DNA of 64,000 nt. Source: Listeria goaensis. GTDB lineage: Bacteria > Bacillota > Bacilli > Lactobacillales > Listeriaceae. The notes under the pieces were generated by a model. The model was given only the letters and a program-made list of their open reading frames with translations. It was not told the origin of the DNA and ran no database searches. Within the stretch, counting starts at the first letter, position 1; every line of letters begins with the position of its first letter. The position numbers and the translations under genes are program-made. Below, in pieces: positions 15,655 to 23,158 of this stretch. Where the stretch lies: positions 245,905 to 309,904 of the forward strand of contig NZ_FYBQ01000003.1 of NCBI RefSeq assembly GCF_900186125.1. The letters are read 5' to 3'.

Positions 15655-15685
15655 TGGAGCTGGCGGGAGTCGAACCCGCGTCCAG
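15655..15685 (-). other. Element/chromosome junction (att) at the 3' end of ssrA
   Basis: The T-arm and acceptor 3' strand of ssrA (GGTTCGACTCCCGCCAGCTCCA on the minus strand, given here as 15655-15685 approximately) is intact up to the discriminator A at 15655, and the sequence then changes to element DNA without an encoded CCA. Tyrosine integrases of this kind use the tRNA-like end of ssrA as attB and rebuild it. The matching copy at the other end is outside the window, so the core length cannot be fixed. Confidence 0.6.
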
Positions 15686-16017
15686 AAATATCGGCACTCG
15701 AACTTCTACGCGTGTAGTCTCGATATTAGAATTTCGCTTGAATATCGGCCTCGAAACCGGCTTCCTTTCAGCTAGCTTGATTAATCTCTTTTTAAAGACT
15801 ACAAACGGAAGCCTTTAAACGTATCCCACTTAGAGTAAGACCCTGACCGTAGCACATGGGCGATGCACGGAGGATCAGCTTAAGCTACTATTACGCAGCG
15901 AAAGCTAGGTTTTGTTTTTCTTTGCCAGTTATTATTGGCTTTTGCGTTGTTAACGAGGACGACCCCTCGACGCGCAATCCGAGCTCGAACTATCCCTGTC
16001 GAATCCGTAACAGCCCC
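15655..16017 (-). ncRNA. ssrA: tmRNA (ssrA)
   Basis: The 363-nt gene has a 5' end GGGGCTGTTACGGATTCGAC and a 3' end GACTCCCGCCAGCTCCA. These form a seven-pair acceptor stem (GGGGCUG with CAGCUCC), and the T-loop GGTTCGACTCC is present. The tag frame (15926-15891) encodes GKEKQNLAFAA followed by TAA. tmRNA rescues stalled ribosomes and tags the peptide for proteolysis; its partner SmpB is encoded at 22676. CCA is not encoded. Confidence 0.97.
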
Positions 16018-16037
16018 AGTTTAAAATCACTAACATT

Positions 16038-16066
16038 AGTATACAGAAATGTCCTTCTAAACACAA
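16038..16066 (-). promoter_or_regulatory. ssrA promoter
   Basis: On the minus strand TTGTGT (16066-16061), 17 bp and TATACT (16043-16038). Transcription would begin about 14 nt before the mature 5' end, leaving a short RNase P-removed leader. Confidence 0.6.
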
Positions 16067-16087
16067 GCTTTTTAAGGGGCTGTTCTC

Positions 16088-18796
16088 TTAAATCGTGTTC
16101 ACAATATCAGCTATCAAACGGATTTCTAACAGCGGGATTTCAATATGATATTCTTTTTCTAAATTGGATATTGCCAGACCAATCACCTGTATCATTTTTT
16201 CGTTTTTTTCTAAAAAAGCCTCAATATCCGTTTGTTCATCTACTTTTTCTTTTCGCAAAATCCGTTCAATCATGCAGCACATATGCACATACAGCAAAAA
16301 TTTCTTGTTATTATCAAGTATTATGTCGAGTTTGGCTTCCATGAATTCAACAGACCGCTCAACGTTTTGTAGTACCTTTTCGGCATCCAGAACAGTCATA
16401 TTTTGAATGATTTTTTTAAGTGAGAAATTAAAAATTAAATCTTTTCGAAGTTCTTCTTCATCTAACTCAAAATGTTGTTTTAGTAGACGGATAAACTCCG
16501 TAATATGCGTACCACTAATTAATTTATTAAGGCCAATATAAGGAACAGACAAAATTCCAGGATTTTCAGTGCCTACAATAGCTAAAACGTCGTACAACTG
16601 AAACGGAAGCTCTTCTTTCTTATTTTGACTCAATTTTTTATAATCATATGGGATAATTTCTAGCTTCGAAGGTGTATTCTGTAAACTCTTTTGCAAAATC
16701 TCCTGAATTTGTATAGCGCTTCCCATTCCAGTGTAGCAGCATGTAAGAATCGCTTTTTTCTTTTTCACACTTGGAAAAAGCAGTTCGCGATTCAGTTTTT
16801 TTTGATGAATCGACTCTCCCACTTTATCAATCGGTTTACCTGCAATTAAATCTTGTCCTACTTCAAGCGCAATAGGTGTCGACACATAATCCATTAACAA
16901 AATAGGTCCTCTGCTTTTGTTTTCTAGTCGTTTAGCAAATTCACTTAGCGACCCCATATCAACAAGTAAAATTAAACCATTTGTTGTTGAAATTTCAGTA
17001 TTCAGATATTCTAAAAGTCTGGTCTCGATATCTGTAATCGTTGTATCAATTGGCATATCAATGGCTTGAAAGATATTTTTTTGTAAAATACGGTTGACAA
17101 TATTCGCCATGCTACTCGCTGTTGAGTATCCATGTGCTAAGATGACAGCCCTCATATTTGAAGACAAACTTTGAATATGTGTTCCGTGAAAATAAAACGA
17201 AATAAAAACAATATCTTCGGTTAAAATTTTTTGGTCCATTCGCTCGCCAAGCAAGGTTAGTACTTGTTTTGCCAGCCAAAATGCCTCATTCAAGTTTTCT
17301 TGCAAAAACTGTAAGATTCGGTTCCTTTGACTATTCCAAAGTGGATGATTAGCTAGAAAAGCTCTAGATTCCTTGTGATAAAGTAAATACGCCATAGATA
17401 ATATTTTATTTCCATCTTGTTCAAAACGATAATTTTCTTCCATATATTTAAAAATAGAACGCAAATGATAGGTTAAGCTCGAAAAAGAAGCTTGATCCGT
17501 GTCGAGATTACTTTCAAAATAGAGTTTATCTAGTAGCAAATTTACATTTTTAGTCATCTCCACGATATAAAAATCAGTTTCCTTATCAAATTGTAGAACG
17601 AAATCTTCATATACCATCTGAATGCTTTTTAAAAGGCGATCAGCTTTAGGATAGGAAAATGGTTTTGTGTAATCGTAAATTTGTTTTTCGATATTTTTAC
17701 GCGGAAAAGTGGTTTGGAAGTTGGTCTGTGCATCTGCTGGTAAGACTTGTATATTGACTTGTATGACTTCCGAACGTTCAAGCTTTGTATAACCATTGCC
17801 CGCTGCATATTTAATGATATTCCGAAGACGCCCCACATTCCCCTCAAACTGACTGGAAAGTAAATAACCCATGACTTGACTCGAAACTTCTATTGTGTGT
17901 TTTAAAATCTTACTTTCTTCCATAAAAAAATGATGAATCAAGTGTAACTTCTCTTGCCAAGTACGTTCGCCAAAACCCGGAATATTCACAATAACAGGTA
18001 AACGCCGCACAAATGTAGGCAGGAAGGTCGAGTGAATAGTTTCAGTTGTTGCGAAAATCAAGCGCACAGTCGCTTTTTTTTCAACATTACTACTTCCGAT
18101 TGGTGAATAGAGGCCTTGGTCCATAAATGTAAATAATTTTTCCTGTCCCTCTTCTGTTAGCCGGTGAACTTCGTCTAAAAATAAGACTCCTTCATTTGCA
18201 TGTGCAAGCAGACCTTCTTTATCATAATCTGCTCCTGTAAAGGCCCCTTCTACATGACCAAATAACAAACTAGACAGCAGTTCAGGATTATGGTAGTACT
18301 GCGCGCAATTAAGCGAAACAAACGGTGCTTTCTTAGGAAGTAAACCTTCTTCTAGACAATATTCGTATATCTGTCTAGCTAAAAAAGTTTTCCCTGAACC
18401 ACTAGGACCTGCTAACATAATTGGAAGCCCATTATTTGGATAAAGAGAAGCTGTTTTAATTTGCTCAATTTGTTCTTTTAAGCTGGCGTTCGCCCCAATA
18501 ATTTTGGCCAGTGCATCTTTTTTCTCCGGATTGAGTAGTTCTTCTACAGAATCAAAAATGATTTGGGTAGGCGTAAAAAAATGATTGCTGAAACTCATCT
18601 TATCCACAAACAAAACAGGACGTTCTCTAATTTTTAATACTACCCCTTCCTTCACTCCCTCATTTAAATAGCGACTTACTGTACTACGACTAAATCCTGT
18701 GCTTTCAGAAATAGCACTCGCCGTAAATAAATGGCTATTTTCTTTTGATAACTTCGCTGTTAAGGAAGCAAGGTATTCTAATAAATTCGCTGTCAT
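16088..18796 (-). CDS. LevR/ManR-type sigma-54-dependent activator with PRDs
   Basis: The product has 902 residues from ATG 18796 behind GAGGTGG. N-terminal helix-turn-helix (SISESTGFSRSTVSRYLNEG), AAA+ sigma-54 interaction domain with Walker A GPSGSGKT (about 130-137), GAFTGA (184-189) and VLFLDE (204-209), then PRD, an EIIA-Man-like segment (ILAHGYSTASSMANIV), an EIIB-like segment (ILTCCYTGMGSA) and a C-terminal PRD. Such proteins are phosphorylated by the PTS and activate sigma-54 promoters of mannose-family PTS operons. The PTS operon upstream on the same strand has such a promoter. The GAFTGA loop is intact, so it should be functional. Confidence 0.92.
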   Translation of the reverse strand: MTANLLEYLASLTAKLSKENSHLFTASAISESTGFSRSTVSRYLNEGVKEGVVLKIRERPVLFVDKMSFSNHFFTPTQIIFDSVEELLNPEKKDALAKIIGANASLKEQIEQIKTASLYPNNGLPIMLAGPSGSGKTFLARQIYEYCLEEGLLPKKAPFVSLNCAQYYHNPELLSSLLFGHVEGAFTGADYDKEGLLAHANEGVLFLDEVHRLTEEGQEKLFTFMDQGLYSPIGSSNVEKKATVRLIFATTETIHSTFLPTFVRRLPVIVNIPGFGERTWQEKLHLIHHFFMEESKILKHTIEVSSQVMGYLLSSQFEGNVGRLRNIIKYAAGNGYTKLERSEVIQVNIQVLPADAQTNFQTTFPRKNIEKQIYDYTKPFSYPKADRLLKSIQMVYEDFVLQFDKETDFYIVEMTKNVNLLLDKLYFESNLDTDQASFSSLTYHLRSIFKYMEENYRFEQDGNKILSMAYLLYHKESRAFLANHPLWNSQRNRILQFLQENLNEAFWLAKQVLTLLGERMDQKILTEDIVFISFYFHGTHIQSLSSNMRAVILAHGYSTASSMANIVNRILQKNIFQAIDMPIDTTITDIETRLLEYLNTEISTTNGLILLVDMGSLSEFAKRLENKSRGPILLMDYVSTPIALEVGQDLIAGKPIDKVGESIHQKKLNRELLFPSVKKKKAILTCCYTGMGSAIQIQEILQKSLQNTPSKLEIIPYDYKKLSQNKKEELPFQLYDVLAIVGTENPGILSVPYIGLNKLISGTHITEFIRLLKQHFELDEEELRKDLIFNFSLKKIIQNMTVLDAEKVLQNVERSVEFMEAKLDIILDNNKKFLLYVHMCCMIERILRKEKVDEQTDIEAFLEKNEKMIQVIGLAISNLEKEYHIEIPLLEIRLIADIVNTI

Positions 18797-18927
18797 CACA
18801 AACCACCTCGTTAAAAATCACTCGTTATTCTCCTTCTAGCTTAGCAGTTTTTCATTATTTTGAAAGTGTAGAAAAAACCATTAACCTGCACAAAATGAGT
18901 CTAACACGCAAAAACATTACTCATCAT

Positions 18928-18975
18928 TGATTGAAGCCAAGCCCATATTTTCGAGACATGGACTTGGCTATTTTA
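18928..18975 (-). terminator. Hairpin downstream of the PTS/deglycase operon
   Basis: AGCCAAG and CTTGGCT arms with an inner CCAT/ATGG pair lie directly after the SIS gene. The trailing T content on the minus strand is modest, so termination may be partial. Confidence 0.5.
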
Positions 18976-19944
18976 TTAATATTCTAATTTCCACATATAT
19001 CTTCTTTTTGTTAGCGGATGATTTCGCTTTTCAGCTAATTTTTCAGCATAGACACGCATGACTGCTGTTAATAGCATTGGATTTACATAATCAATGACTT
19101 CACCAGCTGCAATGTTTCCTAGACCAAAATCGCGTGAATCGAGTACAGTTGTTTTAGCATCAAAACGATTTAAAAATGTTAGTGCCCTAGAATCCATTGT
19201 CCTTGTTTTCCCATCATTCATAAAGAGCACGAATGGCACATCTTTATCAACGATTTCAAATGGTCCATGGAAAAATTCACCATCATGGAAAGTGCCTGAA
19301 TGAATCCATTGCATTTCCATCATTAAACAAATAGAAGTTGCATAAGCCACTTCATGCGTTGCCCCACTAGACATAAAATAAATGACTTTTTCATCTTTGT
19401 AATTCTCAGCAAAAATATTCGCTTGCGGTTCTAAGCTTTTCACAGCTTCTTCGGTGAATGCTGGTAATTGGCTTATGCTATCCGTCAGGGCATCATAATG
19501 TGCATATCCTTCCGTTTGATGCAAAATTTCTAAAGCTAATTCTAGAGCATATGTCATTTTCTCTTGTTTGGCTGCATAGTTTGCTTCAAATCCGTGAACA
19601 ATAACATATTCGGCATCTTTTGTAATGGCTGAATTTTCTATATGTGTAAGTGAAATAACATGCGCCCCTTGCTTACGCGCTCTTGTTGTAGCTTCCACCG
19701 TTTCTGGCGTTGCTCCACCAAGCGATGCAGTGATTACGATAGCTGTTTCATTACAAGCTTTTGGTGTCGCAAAGTTAAATTCATTTGCAGTATACAAACT
19801 TACACGCAGGTTTTCAGTATTTTCTTCCAAAAAATATTTAGCGGGGTAAAGGTCTGCTTTAGACGCTCCACACCCTACAAATATAACACTTTTAACCTCT
19901 GTTGCTTTTTTTAAAATATTTTTAATGATTGTTTGACTATTCAT
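18976..19944 (-). CDS. SIS-domain sugar-phosphate deglycase/isomerase (FrlB/GfrF-like)
   Basis: The product has 322 residues from ATG 19944 with GGAGG. Two SIS folds are visible: FVGCGASKADLYPAKYF and VITASLGGATPETVEAT in the first, IYFMSSGATHEVAYA and the HDGEFFHGPFEIV segment in the second, with a C-terminal RRYMWKLEY. FrlB-like enzymes split phosphorylated glycated amino acids such as fructoselysine-6-P or glucoselysine-6-P; related SIS proteins isomerise amino sugar phosphates. Placement as last gene of a mannose-family PTS operon under a LevR-type activator parallels the Salmonella gfr system, but the substrate is inferred. Confidence 0.8.
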   Translation of the reverse strand: MNSQTIIKNILKKATEVKSVIFVGCGASKADLYPAKYFLEENTENLRVSLYTANEFNFATPKACNETAIVITASLGGATPETVEATTRARKQGAHVISLTHIENSAITKDAEYVIVHGFEANYAAKQEKMTYALELALEILHQTEGYAHYDALTDSISQLPAFTEEAVKSLEPQANIFAENYKDEKVIYFMSSGATHEVAYATSICLMMEMQWIHSGTFHDGEFFHGPFEIVDKDVPFVLFMNDGKTRTMDSRALTFLNRFDAKTTVLDSRDFGLGNIAAGEVIDYVNPMLLTAVMRVYAEKLAEKRNHPLTKRRYMWKLEY

Positions 19945-19961
19945 TATTCATTCCTCCATTT

Positions 19962-20783
19962 TTATTGAAATATTCCAAGCACGCTGAGAATGATACCCCC
20001 AGCAATAGAAATCAAGAGAATCCATCCTGTTTTGACCTTCTTTTGTAGTAACCAGTACATAAAGAAGGTTAAACCGAGCGGAATAATTCCTGGCACAATA
20101 TTGTCTAAAACTTCTTGTAAATTAAACGCTTTTCCAAATGTAATTGGTGTTGTAATTCCAATCATACTGGCAACCATAGAACCGATAACCATCAGCCCTA
20201 CTACTGTTGAAATATACATCACCTTGTCCATCAAGCCTTCGTTGTACAGCTTGGATAAATATTTGTTTCCTGCCGTGTAACCGATTTTCCCACCATAATA
20301 TGTCACTAAAAAAGCAGGTATAAACGAAATTAAAATAGCTAAAATTGGACCTAAAATATTTCCTTGCTGAGCCAATGTAATTCCGATCCCGAAAGCAAGC
20401 ACGCGGATTGTTCCCTGAAAGAAAGAATCTCCAATACCTGAAAGTGGACCCATCAAACTCGTTTTCACAGCAGTAATGGTTTCTGGATCAAAACTATCAC
20501 GGTCTTGGTAATATTGTTCTTCCATCGAAGAGGCAAGCCCCATCACAAAAGAAGAGGTTTGCGGTGTACAATTAAAGAAAATCATATGGCGTCTGTAAGC
20601 TTCTTTTTTCAGATCTATTTCTTCTGGTTTATCATAAATCGCATCCAAAATTGGTGCCATACCAAACATGAAGCCCATATTCATCTGCCGTTCATAATTC
20701 CAAGAAGTTTGAATCATCCAGGAGCGCCAAAAAAATTGCCAATATTTTTTCTGGTTCGTAAGTTCCTCTTTTGTAGCAGTCAT
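19962..20783 (-). CDS. PTS mannose/fructose/sorbose-family IID component
   Basis: The product has 273 residues. The IID signature is clear: N-terminal FWRSWMIQTSWNYERQMNMGFMFGMAPILDAIY, FNCTPQTSSFVMGLASSMEE, VKTSLMGPLSGIGDSFFQGTIRVLAFGIG, then membrane helices to the C-terminus. It forms the permease with IIC and takes the sugar through the membrane. It lies 17 nt downstream of IIC in the same operon. Confidence 0.95.
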   Translation of the reverse strand: MTATKEELTNQKKYWQFFWRSWMIQTSWNYERQMNMGFMFGMAPILDAIYDKPEEIDLKKEAYRRHMIFFNCTPQTSSFVMGLASSMEEQYYQDRDSFDPETITAVKTSLMGPLSGIGDSFFQGTIRVLAFGIGITLAQQGNILGPILAILISFIPAFLVTYYGGKIGYTAGNKYLSKLYNEGLMDKVMYISTVVGLMVIGSMVASMIGITTPITFGKAFNLQEVLDNIVPGIIPLGLTFFMYWLLQKKVKTGWILLISIAGGIILSVLGIFQ

Positions 20784-20800
20784 AAAATTCCCTCCCTAGC

Positions 20801-21553
20801 TTATAAAGTATCGACTTTCTTCTCTTTTTTAAATTTGATATCGGCAAATACAAAGGCAATTAAGCAAGCAAAAATGGCAACACCTGTTAAACTTAAACCT
20901 GAATACGCTGTTATGAAAAAGCCCGCAAGTAGAAATGGCAGCATCTTTTTCGTGAGCATCGTCGTAAGAAGTAATGCAAAACCATAAGCAGGCAATATTT
21001 TACTTGCTAGTGTTAAGCCATCTGTTAACCAAGTTGGAATACTATCTACAATCATCTTCACTAAATCGGTTCCAAAATAAATGGCCAAAAAAATCGGCAC
21101 GAAATACATCAGAGAATAAAGCACGGTCCCCCATAAAATATGGATTCGCTTCGCCTTATTAAATTCTCCTGCTTCAATATGTTTATCTGCCGTATGACTG
21201 AATTGTGAAAGTAACGTTCGTAAAAAGATACCTAGCATTTGCCCAAGCACAGCAATTGGTATTGCAATTGTTAATGCGGTCTGTGCGTCTGTATTTGATA
21301 GAACGGCAAACGCAGTAGCAATGACAGAACCAAGCGTCATATCTGGCGGAGCTGCTGCCCCTACATTTACTAATCCAAGCGAGATTAATTCTAAGGCCGC
21401 TCCAATCATAAGCCCTTTTGTCATATCTCCCAAAACAATGCTTGTCAGTGTGCTCATCACGAGTGGCCTTTCTAAATTCAATCGCCCAAGTAATCTTGAA
21501 TCGAGAATCCCAATGACGCCGACAAGCCCTAAAAGAATGGATTTAAGTAACAT
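20801..21553 (-). CDS. PTS mannose/fructose/sorbose-family IIC component
   Basis: The product has 250 residues and is almost entirely hydrophobic with about seven helices. The family region RPLVMSTLTSIVLGDMTKGLMIGAALELISLGLVNVGAAAPPDMTLG is present near residues 30-80. It forms the translocation channel with IID. It sits between IIB and IID. Confidence 0.95.
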   Translation of the reverse strand: MLLKSILLGLVGVIGILDSRLLGRLNLERPLVMSTLTSIVLGDMTKGLMIGAALELISLGLVNVGAAAPPDMTLGSVIATAFAVLSNTDAQTALTIAIPIAVLGQMLGIFLRTLLSQFSHTADKHIEAGEFNKAKRIHILWGTVLYSLMYFVPIFLAIYFGTDLVKMIVDSIPTWLTDGLTLASKILPAYGFALLLTTMLTKKMLPFLLAGFFITAYSGLSLTGVAIFACLIAFVFADIKFKKEKKVDTL

Positions 21554-21574
21554 CTCAAACTCTCCCTTCTGCGG

Positions 21575-22045
21575 TTATAATTTAGGGTTTAATTCTTCCA
21601 ATTTCGAAGTCGGTACTTGTTGCATATAAAGTCGTATCCCTGCATCCGCCATTTCTTTACTCTCAGTAACCTCTTCTTCTGTTAGATAAATTGCGTTACT
21701 AAATGCTTTCGAACCCTCTTTATTCGCAATTCCACCATAATTAATTTCTTGTATTTTCGGATACCCTTTAGAAAACGCTAACGCATCTTTTGTCCCGCCG
21801 AAAATAAGCATAATCTGGTCCTCTAGAGCCTCAATTTGCTCAACTTTTTGAAGTGCTTCTGCTACTGAAAAAATATTTAAAGTAATATCTGGCGGTTTAG
21901 AAAGATTCAAAGACATTTTTTTAAAATCGTCTTTTGCTGTCGCATTATCAATTACAATAATTCGCGTAATATTCATTGCTTTACTCCATGAAAAGATCAC
22001 TTGTCCATGTAATAAACGATGATCAATCCTTGAAAACTTAATCAA
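21575..22045 (-). CDS. PTS mannose/fructose/sorbose-family IIB component
   Basis: The product has 156 residues. The phosphorylated His is in FSRIDHRLLHGQVIFSW (His15), and IIVIDNATAKDDFKKMSLNL follows, as in IIB-Man/Lev proteins. It receives phosphate from IIA and passes it to the incoming sugar. The start overlaps the IIA gene by 8 nt. Confidence 0.95.
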   Translation of the reverse strand: MIKFSRIDHRLLHGQVIFSWSKAMNITRIIVIDNATAKDDFKKMSLNLSKPPDITLNIFSVAEALQKVEQIEALEDQIMLIFGGTKDALAFSKGYPKIQEINYGGIANKEGSKAFSNAIYLTEEEVTESKEMADAGIRLYMQQVPTSKLEELNPKL

Positions 22046-22457
22046 ATCCTTCGCCTCCTTTCCGAGTAGCTTTTAATAATGCCTGACAGTCAACAATGGC
22101 CGCTTTACTTGCCGCGACTACTTCCGCCATTTCTAGTTTAGAAAAAGCGTTTGGATATGTAGCGAGTTCGATAATTAATGGTAAATTCATCCCAGCAAGC
22201 AAGTGAATATTCGGAAATGTTTGCATAAGTTTTAACATTTCATTATTTACGCTTCCACCTAAAATGTCGGTAACAATGATGATACTTTTTTGCTGATATT
22301 CTGCATGAACTTTTTCTCTGATTTTCTCTTCAAACGGTTCATCATCTGAGTAAGCTGCAAACGCAATAACCTCATTCTTTTCGCCAATAATCATATCAAG
22401 TGTATCTTTCATTCCAAGCGCAAGTTTGCCATGGCTGACTAAAATAATTCTATTCAT
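22038..22457 (-). CDS. PTS mannose/fructose/sorbose-family IIA component
   Basis: The product has 139 residues from ATG 22457 behind GAAGGGAGG; a longer frame to 22505 runs through the promoter and is not used. MNRIILVSHGKLALGMKDTL carries the active His10, and IIVTDILGGSVNNEML follows. It is phosphorylated by HPr and donates to IIB. It is the first gene of the operon, 30 nt from a sigma-54 promoter. Confidence 0.94.
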   Translation of the reverse strand: MNRIILVSHGKLALGMKDTLDMIIGEKNEVIAFAAYSDDEPFEEKIREKVHAEYQQKSIIIVTDILGGSVNNEMLKLMQTFPNIHLLAGMNLPLIIELATYPNAFSKLEMAEVVAASKAAIVDCQALLKATRKGGEGFD

Positions 22458-22485
22458 AACTGACCTCCCTTCTTTTTTTACAGTT

Positions 22486-22500
22486 GCAATAATCGTGCCA
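22486..22500 (-). promoter_or_regulatory. Sigma-54 promoter of the PTS operon
   Basis: The minus strand reads TGGCACGATTATTGC (22500 to 22486), a near-perfect match to the -24/-12 consensus TGGCACG-N4-TTGC. It lies 29 bp upstream of the IIA start. The LevR-type activator with an intact GAFTGA motif is encoded downstream. Confidence 0.92.
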
Positions 22501-22550
22501 AACAATTGTTACAGCTCACAAACGGCTCTACCACATGCTTTATCCCTTTC

Positions 22551-22588
22551 AAATAACACAACTTCGCGCTGGATAAATTGTGTTATTT
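22551..22588. promoter_or_regulatory. Upstream activator site: 11-bp inverted repeat
   Basis: AAATAACACAA (22551-22561) and TTGTGTTATTT (22578-22588) are perfect inverted arms with a 16-bp centre, about 50-90 bp upstream of the -24 element. This is the normal distance for an enhancer bound by a LevR-type activator. Confidence 0.75.
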
Positions 22589-22599
22589 CATTTTCCCCA

Positions 22600-22634
22600 C
22601 AAAAAAAAAGCTTGGATTATTAACTAATCCAAGC
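22600..22634 (-). terminator. smpB terminator
   Basis: Minus-strand stem GCTTGGATTA/TAATCCAAGC (22634-22625 with 22619-22610) is followed by nine T. It separates smpB from the PTS operon. Confidence 0.92.
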
Positions 22635-22675
22635 CTACGTCCTTCTTTATTCACAAAATTCATACATCACATTCA

Positions 22676-23143
22676 TTACATTTTTTGGCGCTCTTTAAAC
22701 GCCCTTTCAATATCTCGTTTGGCCTCTTTTCGTTTTAAATCTTCGCGCTTATCGTACTTTTTCTTCCCTTTAGCGACGCCAATTAAAACTTTCGCGTAGC
22801 CATCTTTCAAGTACATTTTAAGCGGGACTATCGAATATCCGGCTTCCTTCGTTTCCCCAATTAGACGACTGATTTGCTTTTTATGCAGCAAAAGCTTTCG
22901 CGTTCTAAGCGGGTCGTGGTTATAACGATTTCCTTGTTCATAAGGACTAATATGCATGTTGTGTAAAAAAACTTCACCTTTATCCACGCGCGCATAAGCG
23001 TCCTTCAAATTCACGCGAGCACCTCGCACAGACTTGATTTCCGTACCTTGGAGGACAATGCCCGCTTCAAAAGTTTCTTCGATTGCAAAATCGTGACGCG
23101 CCTTTTTGTTTTGCGCGATAAGCTTTCCTTCACCTTTTGGCAT
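22676..23143 (-). CDS. smpB: SsrA-binding protein SmpB
   Basis: The product has 155 residues with GGAAGGAGG ahead of ATG 23143. The OB-fold core is typical: [29 protein letters not shown], then NLKDAYARV and [28 protein letters not shown], and a basic C-terminal tail [25 protein letters not shown]. It binds the tRNA-like part of tmRNA and places it in stalled ribosomes. It follows rnr by 15 nt. Confidence 0.98.
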   Translation of the reverse strand: MPKGEGKLIAQNKKARHDFAIEETFEAGIVLQGTEIKSVRGARVNLKDAYARVDKGEVFLHNMHISPYEQGNRYNHDPLRTRKLLLHKKQISRLIGETKEAGYSIVPLKMYLKDGYAKVLIGVAKGKKKYDKREDLKRKEAKRDIERAFKERQKM

Positions 23144-23158
23144 CTTTATCCTCCTTCC

